Shown here one piece after another: positions 23,758-31,983 of a stretch of 52,491 bases of DNA. The DNA is from an uncultured Oscillospiraceae bacterium. GTDB lineage: Bacteria > Bacillota > Clostridia > Oscillospirales > Oscillospiraceae. A program made the translations under genes and the position numbers. The stretch spans positions 1 to 52,491 of the forward strand of contig CAJUPW010000017.1 in NCBI GenBank assembly GCA_910588635.1. The letters are read 5' to 3'. The number at the start of each line of letters is the position of its first letter. Within the stretch, counting starts at the first letter, position 1. The notes below the pieces were generated by a model. The model made no database searches, had not been told where the DNA came from, and was given only the letters and a program-made list of their open reading frames with translations.

Positions 23758-24306
23758 ATGCCTAACGCAAAGGTCCTTTCCGAGAAGAAGGCCATCGTGG
23801 CCGCTCTGGAGGAGCAGCTGAAGGGCGCCGCCAGCGGCGTGCTGGTGGACTACAAGGGCATCACCGTGGCTGAAGACACCGCTCTGCGCGCCGAGCTGCG
23901 CCAGAACGATGTGCAGTACAGCGTGGTGAAGAACACCCTGGTCCGCTTCGCCCTGGAGGACGCCGGCCTGAAGGAGCTGGACGGCGTGCTCAACGGCACC
24001 ACGTCCCTGGCCACCAGCGCAGGCGACCCCATCGCCCCCATGCGGGTGGTGAACAAGCACGCCAAGAAGCTGGGCGACGGCAAGTTCAACATCAAGGGCG
24101 GATTCATGGACGGCAAGGTGATCTCTCTGGAGGAGATCATGGCTCTGGCCGAGCTGCCCTCCAAGGATGTCCTGCAGGCCCAGGCTCTGGGCATGATGCT
24201 GGCTCCCATTACCAGTCTGGCTATCGTGCTGAAAGCCATCGCCGAGAAGGGCGGCGAGCACGCCGCTGAGGCCGCTCCCGCCGAGGAGGCCCCCGCCGCC
24301 GAGTAA
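23758..24306 (+). CDS. rplJ: 50S ribosomal protein L10
   Basis: A 182-residue stalk-base protein that anchors L7/L12 dimers on the ribosome. Conserved segments are LVDYKGITVAEDTALRAELR, YSVVKNTLVRFAL and the C-terminal helix that binds L12, followed by an Ala/Glu/Pro-rich tail. GGAGGTG lies upstream of the ATG at 23758; the frame is open further upstream through the leader RNA, which is not coding. rplL follows 68 bases later. Regulation is by the L10 leader. Confidence 0.97.
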   Translation: MPNAKVLSEKKAIVAALEEQLKGAASGVLVDYKGITVAEDTALRAELRQNDVQYSVVKNTLVRFALEDAGLKELDGVLNGTTSLATSAGDPIAPMRVVNKHAKKLGDGKFNIKGGFMDGKVISLEEIMALAELPSKDVLQAQALGMMLAPITSLAIVLKAIAEKGGEHAAEAAPAEEAPAAE

Positions 24307-24374
24307 GCGGCAGACTTACTCCCCCAAGGGGGGACACAAAATTTAAAATTACACAATCAGGAGGTTCATTTATC

Positions 24375-24752
24375 ATGGCTAGTGAGAAGATTACTGCTCT
24401 GATCGAGGAAGTCAAGGCCCTTACCGTTCTGGAGCTGTCCGAGCTGGTGAAGGCTCTGGAGGAGGAGTTCGGCGTGTCCGCCGCCGCCATGGCCGCTCCC
24501 GCCGCCGGCGGCGCCGCCGCTGAGGCCGCCGCTGAAAAGACCGAGTTTGACGTGGTTCTGGCCGGCTTCGACGCCGCCGCCAAGATCAAGGTCATCAAGG
24601 CCGTCCGCGAGATCACCGGCCTGGGCCTGGCTGAGGCCAAGGCCGCCGTTGAGGGCGCTCCCAAGACCCTGAAGGAGGCCGTGTCCAAGGACGAGGCCGA
24701 GGAGCTGAAGAAGAAGCTGGAAGAGGCCGGCGGCAAGGTGGAGCTGAAGTAA
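24375..24752 (+). CDS. rplL: 50S ribosomal protein L7/L12
   Basis: A 125-residue acidic stalk protein. The N-terminal dimerisation domain (IEEVKALTVLELSELVKALEEEFGV), an Ala-rich hinge and the C-terminal factor-binding domain (FDVVLAGFDAAAKIKVIKAVREITGLGLAEAKAAVEGAPK) are all normal. The ribosome binding site is AGGAGG. A strong terminator follows and no rpoB is present downstream, unlike the usual rplJL-rpoBC order. Confidence 0.97.
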   Translation: MASEKITALIEEVKALTVLELSELVKALEEEFGVSAAAMAAPAAGGAAAEAAAEKTEFDVVLAGFDAAAKIKVIKAVREITGLGLAEAKAAVEGAPKTLKEAVSKDEAEELKKKLEEAGGKVELK

Positions 24753-24775
24753 TCAGCACCCTCTGCAGACAAAAG

Positions 24776-24805
24776 AAGGACCTGAGGTTTTTGCCTCAGG
24801 TCCTT
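24776..24805. terminator. Bidirectional terminator
   Basis: A perfect 12-bp stem (24776-24787 with 24794-24805, loop of six) followed by TTTTCTC on the plus strand; it lies between the convergent rplL and crotonase genes. Confidence 0.9.
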
Positions 24806-24822
24806 TTCTCTTCTGCGGAAAA

Positions 24823-25599
24823 TCAGCGGTTTTTAAAGGCGGTGACCTTCTCTTTGTTGACAAAGGCGCGCATGGCGTCCTTCTGGTCCTCGGTGGCAAA
24901 GCACAGGCCGAAGGCCTCGGCCTCAAAGGCGGCGCCGGTGGCCATGTCGGTCTGCAGCCCCCGGCGGATGGCCGCCTTGGACTGGCGTACCGCCACCTGG
25001 GCGTTGGCGGCGATGGCGTTGGCCAGCTCCAGGGCCTTGTCCATCAGCTCCTCGGCAGGGTAGACGTGGCTGACCAGTCCGATGCGGGCGGCCTCCTCCG
25101 CCTTGATGGTCTTGGCGGTGAGGATCAGCTCCATGGCGTTGGACACGCCCACGATCCGGGCCAGGCGCTGGGTGCCGCCGAAGCCGGGGGTGATACCCAG
25201 GCCCACCTCGGGCTGGCCGAACTTTGCCTTCTCACTGGCAATACGGATGTCGCAGGCCATGGACAGCTCGCAGCCGCCCCCCAGGGCGAAACCGTTGACG
25301 GCGGCGATGGTGGGCTTGGTCAGGTTCTCCAGCTTGAGGAACACCCCGTTGCCGTAGGCCCCGAAGGCCTTGCCCTCCACGGCGGTGAAATTGGACATCT
25401 GGCCGATGTCCGCCCCGGCCACAAAGGACCGCCCCGCCCCGGTGACGACGGCCACCAGAATCTCAGGATCGGCCTCCACCTGGTCCAGCACGGCGTTCAG
25501 GTCCTCCAGAACCTGCCTGTCCAGGGCGTTGAGCGCCTCGGGCCGGTTCATGGTGACGATCCCCACAGGGCCCTTCTTTTCAAGCGTTACAAAAGCCAT
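24823..25599 (-). CDS. Enoyl-CoA hydratase/crotonase family protein
   Basis: A 258-residue crotonase-fold enzyme. The oxyanion-hole segment (GRSFVAGADIGQM, NGFALGGGCELSMACDIRIAS) and both catalytic glutamates (in GGGCELS and GQPEVGLGITPGFGGTQRL) are present, so a hydratase is likely. It resembles clostridial Crt, which dehydrates 3-hydroxybutyryl-CoA in butyrate formation, but no other butyrate genes (bcd, etfAB, hbd, thl) lie beside it. Monocistronic, with a good promoter. Confidence 0.92.
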   Translation of the reverse strand: MAFVTLEKKGPVGIVTMNRPEALNALDRQVLEDLNAVLDQVEADPEILVAVVTGAGRSFVAGADIGQMSNFTAVEGKAFGAYGNGVFLKLENLTKPTIAAVNGFALGGGCELSMACDIRIASEKAKFGQPEVGLGITPGFGGTQRLARIVGVSNAMELILTAKTIKAEEAARIGLVSHVYPAEELMDKALELANAIAANAQVAVRQSKAAIRRGLQTDMATGAAFEAEAFGLCFATEDQKDAMRAFVNKEKVTAFKNR

Positions 25600-25634
25600 A
25601 GGAAAATTCCTCCTTGTTTTTTAGTGGTAGTCCC

Positions 25635-25663
25635 ATTATAACGGATGGCCGGATAAAGCGCAA
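25635..25663 (-). promoter_or_regulatory. Promoter of the crotonase gene
   Basis: On the minus strand TTGCGC (25663-25658) and TATAAT (25640-25635) are 17 bases apart. Confidence 0.75.
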
Positions 25664-25719
25664 GGGAAAATGGATAAACCCTTCCCCTCCCGAATAGAGT
25701 GTCGGGAGGGGGGATTGTC

Positions 25720-27249
25720 TTGTCTGAAAAAATGCTGTCCGCCGGGAAGGGGGCGCTGTTCCTCACGGCGCTGAGCGCCATTTCCCAGGTGCTGGGCTTT
25801 TTCTACCGGGTGGTGCTGTCCCGGCTGGTGGGAGCGGAGGTGATGGGACTGTACCAGCTCATCATGCCGGTGAGCTCGGTGATTATGTCCCTCACCGCCG
25901 TGGGGCTGACCTCAGCGGTGTCCAACCTCACCTCCCAGCACCTGGCTCTGGGCAACCGCAGGGCGGCGGACCAGACCCTGTCCACCTGCCTGAAAATTTT
26001 CTTTCTCCTGCTCCTCCCGGTGGGGGCGGTGGTGGTTTTGGGCTCTGACGCCATCTCGGTGTACCTTCTGGGGGACGCCCGCACCCAGCTCGGACTGGTC
26101 CTCCTCATCCCCTGTGTGGCCCTCATGGGGGTGGAGAACTGCCACAAGCACTTCTTCTACGGCTCCGGGGTGGTCCGCCCCCCCGCCGTTGTGGACCTGC
26201 TGGAGCAGTTTGTCCGCACCCTCGCGGTGATCTCTCTTCTGGCCCTCTTTCTGCCCCAGTACCCGGAGCGGGTGGTAGGCCTCATCGTGGCGGGCATGGT
26301 CATCTGCGAGATATTCTCCTCCTGTACTCTGGTCATGCTCTACCGCCGCCGGCGGGGGCCTCTCACCGGCCGGGGGGAGGAGGGCGCTACCCGCCGCCGG
26401 CGCGTGTTCTCCATCGCCCTGCCCGTGGGCCTCAACGCATTGCTGGGCAATCTGCTTGCGGCGGCCAACTCCGCCCTCATCCCCCAAAAGCTGGTGGAGG
26501 GGGGCGCGGACCGCTCCGCCGCCGTCTCCCAGTTCGGGGTGGTGTGCGGCATGACCATGCCCATGCTGTCACTACCCATCGTCTTTCTGGGGGCGCTGAA
26601 CCTGGTGATGGTGCCCCGGCTGGCCCGGGCCCGGGCTCTGGACCGCCCGGCAGAGGCCAGAAAGCTCATCTCCCAGACCATTTCGGCGGTGTCGCTGCTC
26701 ACCCTGCCCTGTATGGCCTTCATGGTGGTGGTGGGACCCGACCTGGGAAAGGCCATGTTCCACCAGGAGGGGGTAGGGGAATATCTCATGCCCCTGGCCT
26801 GCGTCATGGCTATGAGCTGCGGCACCTCGGTGCTGGCCTCCGCCCTCAACGGGGTGGGCCGGCAGCGGACGGTGGCCGCCATCTCCCTGACGGGCGGGGC
26901 AGTACAGCTGGGGTTTACTCTGGCTCTGGTCCCCCTTCCCGGGGTTGGGATGGCGGGCTATGTGGCCGGGGCGGTGGCCGCCACGGCCCTGGAGCTGGGG
27001 CTGTGTCTGTGGCAGGTGGTCCGGGCCACCGGCCTGGAGATCCGGCCCTTCCAGTGGATGGCCGCCCCCGGCCTGGCCGCCGCGCTGGCGGGACTGGCGG
27101 GCAATCTGCTGTTCCGCTGTCTCAAGGACGCCGGCCTGGAGCCCGTCCCCTCCGGTCTGGCCACCCTGATCTTTGCCCTGGTTTTGTACCTGGCCGCCCT
27201 CCAGGCCCAGGGGGTCAGGGCCCGGGAGGTCCTGCGGCTGGATTGGTAA
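25720..27249 (+). CDS. spoVB: Polysaccharide flippase of the SpoVB type
   Basis: A 509-residue MOP-superfamily exporter with about 14 membrane helices. The opening (KGALFLTALSAISQVLGFFYRVVLSRLVGAEVMGLYQL) is the typical SpoVB/MurJ-like start; SpoVB is needed for spore cortex peptidoglycan in Bacillus. I place the start at TTG 25720, which follows a run of GGGAGGGGGG at a fitting distance; a GTG at 25699 precedes that site. A related Wzx-type lipid-linked glycan flippase cannot be excluded. It is convergent with the MATE gene. Confidence 0.85.
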   Translation: MSEKMLSAGKGALFLTALSAISQVLGFFYRVVLSRLVGAEVMGLYQLIMPVSSVIMSLTAVGLTSAVSNLTSQHLALGNRRAADQTLSTCLKIFFLLLLPVGAVVVLGSDAISVYLLGDARTQLGLVLLIPCVALMGVENCHKHFFYGSGVVRPPAVVDLLEQFVRTLAVISLLALFLPQYPERVVGLIVAGMVICEIFSSCTLVMLYRRRRGPLTGRGEEGATRRRRVFSIALPVGLNALLGNLLAAANSALIPQKLVEGGADRSAAVSQFGVVCGMTMPMLSLPIVFLGALNLVMVPRLARARALDRPAEARKLISQTISAVSLLTLPCMAFMVVVGPDLGKAMFHQEGVGEYLMPLACVMAMSCGTSVLASALNGVGRQRTVAAISLTGGAVQLGFTLALVPLPGVGMAGYVAGAVAATALELGLCLWQVVRATGLEIRPFQWMAAPGLAAALAGLAGNLLFRCLKDAGLEPVPSGLATLIFALVLYLAALQAQGVRAREVLRLDW

Positions 27250-27256
27250 ACAGGGA

Positions 27257-27284
27257 ACGGCCCCGTCCTGGTGGACGGGGCCGT
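27257..27284. terminator. Bidirectional hairpin between spoVB and the MATE gene
   Basis: ACGGCCCCGTCC (27257-27268) pairs with GGACGGGGCCGT (27273-27284) over a four-base loop. There is only a short T-run after it. Confidence 0.75.
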
Positions 27285-27289
27285 GTTCG

Positions 27290-28669
27290 TTATTTCGTCT
27301 CCCGCATGGGAGCGACCTCTTTTTTGTAGACGTGGTAAAGAAACAGTACGCTGAGGGTGGTGGAGAACAGCTCCGCGAGGGGGAAGGACCACCACACCAC
27401 ATGCAGTCCGCCCAGCCTGGCCAGGACGAAGGCCGCCGGCAGCAGCACAATCAGCTGGCGGACCACCGACACCGTCAGGGACAGCACCCCGTGGCCCAGA
27501 GCCTGGAACACCGAGCCCGCCACAATGCAGAACCCGGCCAGCAGGAAGCTGGTGGAGATGATGCGCAAGGCGGGCACGCCGATGGCCAGCAGGTCGCCGG
27601 CCTCCTCTCCCTCCGCCTCGAACAGGCCGAGGAACACGTCGGGAAACAGCTGGAACAGGGCAAAGCCTACCGCCATAATGCCCACGGCGTAGGCGATGGC
27701 CAGCCTGACGGTCTTGATAATCCGGTCTGGCTTCCGGGCGCCGTAGTTGTAGGCCACAATGGGCACCATGCCGTTGTTCAGGCCGAACACGGGCATGAAG
27801 ATGAAGGACTGGAGCTTGAAGTAGATGCCGAACACCGCGGTGGCGGTGGCGGTGAAGGCGATGAGAATTTGGTTCATGCCGAATACCATCACCGAGCCGA
27901 TGGACTGCATGATGATGGAGGGCAGGCCCACGCTGTAGATGCCGCCGATGATGTCTTTGTTAGGCCGCAGGCCGGCGAAGGACATCTGAATTTCCGGGTT
28001 GTGGGTGAGGGACAGGTACAGCCCCACCAGCCCGCCGATGATCTGGCCGGCCACCGTGGCCACGGCGGCTCCCGCCACCTCCAGCCGGGGGAAGCCGAAC
28101 AGTCCGAAAATCAGGATGGGGTCTAAAATCAGGTTGATGACCGAGCCTGTCCCCTGGATGACCATGGCGTACACCGTCCGCCCGGTGGCCTGGACCAGCC
28201 GCTCCGTGGCCACCGACATGAAAATCCCCATGCTGCACCCGGCGATAATGGTCAGATAATCGGCGCCGTAGGAGATGATGCCGGGGATATCGGTCTGGAT
28301 GATGTAGAACAGCCGGGCGCAGGTCAGGCCCAGCACGGTAAACACCAGCCCGCTTACCGCCTCCAGCAGCACCCCGTTCATGGCGGTGCGGTTGGCTCGG
28401 ACAAAGTCTTTCTGTCCCAGGCTGCGGGAGAGCAGGGCGTTGATGCCCACGCCGGTGCCCACCGCCACGGCAATCATCAAATTCTGCACCGGGAAGGCCA
28501 GAGACACCGCGTTGAGGGCGTCCTGGCTCAGCTTGGCCACAAAGTAGCTGTCTACCACGTTGTAGCAAGCCTGGATCAGCATAGAAATAATCATGGGCAG
28601 CGCCATGTTCAGCAGCAGCTTGTTCTCGGGCATAACGCCCATTTTGTTTTCCTGCGCGGGCTGTGACAC
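27290..28669 (-). CDS. MATE-family efflux transporter
   Basis: A 459-residue transporter with 12 membrane helices in two repeats, of the MepA/DinF-like clostridial type (ALPMIISMLIQACYNVVDSYFVAKLSQDALNAVSLAFPVQ, GTGVGINALLSRSLGQKD, FGLNNGMVPIVAYNYGARKPDRI). Such proteins export drugs or metabolites with Na+ or H+. The start is placed at GTG 28669 because GGAGGAGG lies 6 bases upstream; the longer frame covers the 5' leader. It has a perfect promoter and is divergent from ilvA. Substrate unknown. Confidence 0.92.
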   Translation of the reverse strand: MSQPAQENKMGVMPENKLLLNMALPMIISMLIQACYNVVDSYFVAKLSQDALNAVSLAFPVQNLMIAVAVGTGVGINALLSRSLGQKDFVRANRTAMNGVLLEAVSGLVFTVLGLTCARLFYIIQTDIPGIISYGADYLTIIAGCSMGIFMSVATERLVQATGRTVYAMVIQGTGSVINLILDPILIFGLFGFPRLEVAGAAVATVAGQIIGGLVGLYLSLTHNPEIQMSFAGLRPNKDIIGGIYSVGLPSIIMQSIGSVMVFGMNQILIAFTATATAVFGIYFKLQSFIFMPVFGLNNGMVPIVAYNYGARKPDRIIKTVRLAIAYAVGIMAVGFALFQLFPDVFLGLFEAEGEEAGDLLAIGVPALRIISTSFLLAGFCIVAGSVFQALGHGVLSLTVSVVRQLIVLLPAAFVLARLGGLHVVWWSFPLAELFSTTLSVLFLYHVYKKEVAPMRETK

Positions 28670-28747
28670 TAAAATTCCTCCTCCATAAAAAATTGCCGCC
28701 CAATGGAGGGAATCCGCAATTTTTCGCTCTTTTTTGTCCAAGAGCCT

Positions 28748-28776
28748 ATTATAGAGGAATCAAATTTTTATGTCAA
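28748..28776 (-). promoter_or_regulatory. Consensus promoter of the MATE gene
   Basis: On the minus strand a perfect TTGACA (28776-28771) and a perfect TATAAT (28753-28748) are separated by 17 bases. Confidence 0.92.
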
Positions 28777-28807
28777 TGGCACTTTTACTGATTTTTCCCG
28801 GTTTGCA

Positions 28808-28836
28808 TTGACTTGCGCTTCGGAATTGAGTATGAT
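28808..28836 (+). promoter_or_regulatory. Promoter of ilvA
   Basis: TTGACT (28808-28813) and TATGAT (28831-28836) are separated by 17 bases; the start codon is about 30 bases beyond the predicted transcript start. Confidence 0.8.
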
Positions 28837-28873
28837 AAAGAACAGTTTGAGACTTTCTTATAAGGAGACTGCC

Positions 28874-30097
28874 ATGATGCTCACCCTGGAATCCTTCAAG
28901 TCCGCCCGGAGCGTTTTGCAGGCCGTACTGCGGCCCACGCCTCTGATCCACTCCCCCTACCTGTCCAAAAACTGCAGGAACAACGTCTATCTCAAGCCGG
29001 AAAACATGCAGGCCACCGGGGCCTACAAGCTCCGGGGGGCGTACTATAAGATCAGCACCCTGTCTCAGGAGGAGAAGGACCGGGGACTGGTAACGGCTTC
29101 GGCGGGCAACCACGCCCAGGGGGTGGCCTACGCCGCTCAGGCCGCCGGGGTGGCGGCCACCATTGTCATGCCCACCACCACCCCCCTGGTGAAGGTGAAC
29201 AACACCAAGGACTACGGGGCCAAGGTGGTGCTCCACGGCGAGGTCTTTGACGACGCCGCCGAGCTGGCCGCCAAGCTGGCCCGGGAGGAGGGGCTGACCT
29301 ACGTCCACCCCTTCAACGATCTAACCCTGGCCACCGGCCAGGGCACCATCGCCTATGAGATTTTCCAGGACCTGCCCGATGTGGACGCCATCCTGGTGCC
29401 AATCGGGGGCGGCGGGCTGGCTGCCGGGGTGTCTGCCCTGGCCAAGCTGCTTAACCCCCATGTGGAGGTCATTGGGGTAGAGCCCACCGGGGCGGCCTCC
29501 ATGAAAGCCAGCCTGGAGGCGGGACATGTGGTCACCCTCCCCACCGCCACCACCATCGCCGACGGCGTGGCGGTCAAGACCCCCGGGGATAAGATTTTCC
29601 CCTATGTACAGAAAAACGTGGACCGGATCATCACCATCGACGACAGCGAGCTGGTGGAGGCTTTCCTGGACGTGATGGAGCGGCACAAGATGGTGGTGGA
29701 GAATGCCGGCCTGCTGCCGGTAGCCGCTCTGCGCCACCTGGAATGCGAGGGCAGGAATGTGGTGTGCGTCCTCTCCGGGGGCAACATGGACGTGATTACC
29801 ATGGCTTCTCTGGTCCAGCACGGGCTGATTCAGCGGGGGCGCATCTTCACCTTCGCCGTCCGGCTCCCCGACCGCCCCGGCTCCCTGCTGGCGGTGTCCA
29901 GAATTCTGGCCGAAAACAACGGCAATGTCATCAAGCTGGAGCACAACCAGTTCGTCAACATCAACCGCCAATCGGGCGTGGAGCTGCGGGTCACGCTGGA
30001 GGCCTTCGGCCATGACCACAAGGAGCAGATTCTCTCCGCTCTCCGGGCGGAGGGCTTCCAGGCAATGGAGGCCGACACCGGGGATTTTTACAACTGA
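28874..30097 (+). CDS. ilvA: Threonine ammonia-lyase
   Basis: A 407-residue PLP enzyme that deaminates threonine to 2-oxobutyrate. The PLP lysine lies in ATGAYKLRGAYYK, the glycine-rich phosphate loop in VPIGGGGLAAGVSAL, and SAGNHAQGVAYAA is conserved. A single C-terminal ACT domain (from about 328, FAVRLPDRPGSLLAVSRILAENN) makes it the short form also called TdcB-like, found in clostridia; it may be biosynthetic or catabolic. AAGGAG lies 6 bases upstream of the ATG at 28874; a second ATG follows at once. No isoleucine pathway genes adjoin. Confidence 0.94.
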   Translation: MMLTLESFKSARSVLQAVLRPTPLIHSPYLSKNCRNNVYLKPENMQATGAYKLRGAYYKISTLSQEEKDRGLVTASAGNHAQGVAYAAQAAGVAATIVMPTTTPLVKVNNTKDYGAKVVLHGEVFDDAAELAAKLAREEGLTYVHPFNDLTLATGQGTIAYEIFQDLPDVDAILVPIGGGGLAAGVSALAKLLNPHVEVIGVEPTGAASMKASLEAGHVVTLPTATTIADGVAVKTPGDKIFPYVQKNVDRIITIDDSELVEAFLDVMERHKMVVENAGLLPVAALRHLECEGRNVVCVLSGGNMDVITMASLVQHGLIQRGRIFTFAVRLPDRPGSLLAVSRILAENNGNVIKLEHNQFVNINRQSGVELRVTLEAFGHDHKEQILSALRAEGFQAMEADTGDFYN

Positions 30098-30099
30098 GA

Positions 30100-30181
30100 C
30101 GTCCTCTGCCGTCCGCCGGGGACGGGACGCCCCGGCGGACGGCTATCTGAAAGCGGCGGACCGGCCGGGCGGCGGAGGACG
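30100..30181 (+). other. Highly structured GC-rich segment between ilvA and rpe
   Basis: A 14-bp perfect hairpin (30108-30121 with 30130-30143) lies inside a longer pairing of CGTCCTC (30100-30106) with GAGGACG (30175-30181). No T-tract follows the hairpin, so it is a weak terminator for ilvA; a structured leader for rpe-recR is also possible. Confidence 0.5.
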
Positions 30182-30299
30182 GGTTTTGACCGTGGGTCCG
30201 GTCCGGAGCGATCCTCCCGGCCCCGGGGCCTCTCTCCGCTGAGTTATCCTATGCGCCGGGTCTGTCCCCAGCGCCTGTCCTACAAAGGAGGAATCTGTC

Positions 30300-30944
30300 A
30301 TGATAAAAATTGCCCCCTCCATCCTGTCCGCCGACTTTGCCAATCTGGAACGGGACATCAAAGCGGCGTCCTCCGCCGACTACCTCCATGTGGACGTGAT
30401 GGACGGCGCCTTTGTGCCCAACATCACCATCGGCGTGCCGGTGGTCAGCTCCATCCGCAAGTGCACCGATATGTTCCTGGATGTCCATCTCATGGTGGAA
30501 AAGCCGGTGCGGTACATTGAGGCCTTCGCCAAGGCGGGAGCCGACCTGCTGTCCGTCCATCTGGAGGCCGACCATCCTACCCGCATCGCCGAGGCCCTCC
30601 GCATCATGGGGGATTGCGGCGTGAAAAAGGCGGCGGCCCTGAGGCCCATCACCAAAGCGGAGGCCGTCCTGCCCTATATTGAGGAGCTGGACCTGGTGCT
30701 GGTCATGACGGTGGAGCCCGGCTTCGGCGGTCAGGCCTTTATGGAGAGCCAGCTGGAGACCGTCCGCCGGGTCCGGGCCCTTATCGACAAGTACAACCCC
30801 GCCTGCGAGCTGGAGGTGGACGGGGGCATCGCCCCCCAGACCGCCCCTCTTGCGGCGGAGGCCGGGGCCAACGTGCTGGTAGCCGGCTCCGCCGTCTACG
30901 GCGCGGCCGACATTCCCGCCGCCATCGCGGCGCTGAGAGGATAA
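30300..30944 (+). CDS. rpe: Ribulose-phosphate 3-epimerase
   Basis: A 214-residue TIM-barrel enzyme interconverting ribulose 5-phosphate and xylulose 5-phosphate in the pentose phosphate pathway. Conserved segments: APSILSADFANL, HVDVMDGAFVPNITIG (metal and catalytic Asp), DVHLMVEKP, MTVEPGFGGQAFM and EVDGGI (second catalytic Asp), VAGSAVYG (phosphate binding). AAAGGAGG lies 8 bases before the ATG. recR begins 6 bases after its stop. Confidence 0.97.
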   Translation: MIKIAPSILSADFANLERDIKAASSADYLHVDVMDGAFVPNITIGVPVVSSIRKCTDMFLDVHLMVEKPVRYIEAFAKAGADLLSVHLEADHPTRIAEALRIMGDCGVKKAAALRPITKAEAVLPYIEELDLVLVMTVEPGFGGQAFMESQLETVRRVRALIDKYNPACELEVDGGIAPQTAPLAAEAGANVLVAGSAVYGAADIPAAIAALRG

Positions 30945-30950
30945 ACGACT

Positions 30951-31553
30951 ATGCAGTACTTTCCCCCCGCACTGGAAAATTTAGTGGAGCATTTCGCCAA
31001 GCTGCCCGGGGTGGGCGTCAAGTCCGCCCAGCGGCTGGCCTTTCATGTGCTGTCTCTCCCCGAGGAGGAGGCGTCCGCTTTTGCCCGGGCCATCACCGAC
31101 GCCAAGGCCCACATCCACACCTGCCCCGTCTGCCGGAACCTCACCGAGGGGGAGGGCCCCTGTCCCATCTGCGCCAGCCCCAAGCGGGACGCCTCCACCG
31201 TCTGTGTGGTGGCCGACCCCAAGGACGTGGCGGCCATGGAGCGCAGCCGGGAGTACAATGGGACCTACCACGTCCTCCACGGCGTCCTTTCCCCCATGAA
31301 CCGGGTGGGCCCGGACGACCTGCATATCCGCTCCCTGGTGGAGCGGGTGGGCGCCGGAGGGATTGAGGAAGTGATTATGGCCACCAATCCGGACACTGAG
31401 GGGGAGGCCACCGCCATGTACCTGTCCCGCCTGCTGAAACCCTTCCAGGTAAAGGTCACCCGGCTGGCCTACGGCATTCCGGTGGGCAGTCACCTGGAAT
31501 ACGCCGACGACGCAACCCTGGTCCGGGCCCTGGAGGGCCGCAGAGAGATATGA
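30951..31553 (+). CDS. recR: Recombination mediator protein RecR
   Basis: A 200-residue protein of the RecFOR pathway that helps load RecA on gapped DNA. The N-terminal helix-hairpin-helix (LAKLPGVGVKSAQRLAFHVL) is followed by a four-Cys zinc finger (CPVCRNLTEGEGPCPIC), a Toprim domain (CVVADPKDVAAMERS through ATNPDTEGEATAMYL) and the C-terminal Walker-B-like segment. Length is standard. It is co-transcribed with rpe, from which it is separated by six bases. The usual neighbours dnaX and ybaB are absent here. Confidence 0.97.
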   Translation: MQYFPPALENLVEHFAKLPGVGVKSAQRLAFHVLSLPEEEASAFARAITDAKAHIHTCPVCRNLTEGEGPCPICASPKRDASTVCVVADPKDVAAMERSREYNGTYHVLHGVLSPMNRVGPDDLHIRSLVERVGAGGIEEVIMATNPDTEGEATAMYLSRLLKPFQVKVTRLAYGIPVGSHLEYADDATLVRALEGRREI

Positions 31554-31579
31554 AAATGCCCGGCAAAAGCCGGGCATTT
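31554..31579. terminator. Bidirectional terminator after recR
   Basis: AAATGCCCGGC (31554-31564) pairs with GCCGGGCATTT (31569-31579) over a four-base loop, between the convergent recR and 31585 genes. Confidence 0.88.
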
Positions 31580-31584
31580 CACAT

Positions 31585-31914
31585 TTATTCTTCCTCGTCG
31601 GAGCTGTCCTCCAGCTCATCCACCATAATCAGGGCCGCGATGTCCTGACACATCTGTTTCAGCTTCAGCTCCTGAGACATGGCTTCCAGTTCCTCCTCGT
31701 CCATCTGCTGGGGAGGCGTCTCCGGGGCGCCGCCCTGAAGCCGCTGTCTGGCCGCCTTCTCATACAGAATGGCCGCCGCCTCCGCCTGCTCCTCCTCGGT
31801 CCGTTCCGTCCACTGCTGCTTCATCTCAAACCTGTCGATGGGGGTTCTCACCGGGGCGGCTCCTCCTCCGGAAGGGGCCTGTCCCCCGGAGGGAACAAAG
31901 GTGTCCTGGCTCAT
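31585..31914 (-). CDS. Small acidic protein of unknown function
   Basis: A 109-residue cytoplasmic protein. The N-terminal 30 residues are Gly/Pro/Ala-rich and probably disordered; the middle is a helical, Gln/Glu-rich region (MKQQWTERTEEEQAEAAAILYEKAARQ) and the C-terminus is very acidic (ELEDSSDEEE). No family is recognised. It lies 69 bases downstream of sfsA in the same direction and may share its transcript. I believe it is real because of its codon use and its terminator, but function is unknown. Confidence 0.7.
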   Translation of the reverse strand: MSQDTFVPSGGQAPSGGGAAPVRTPIDRFEMKQQWTERTEEEQAEAAAILYEKAARQRLQGGAPETPPQQMDEEELEAMSQELKLKQMCQDIAALIMVDELEDSSDEEE

Positions 31915-31983
31915 CCGCGCAACAGCCTCCTCTTTCAGCTTCTCATGATATATTATCGGCCGCCGGCCTGAAAACTTTACCCC

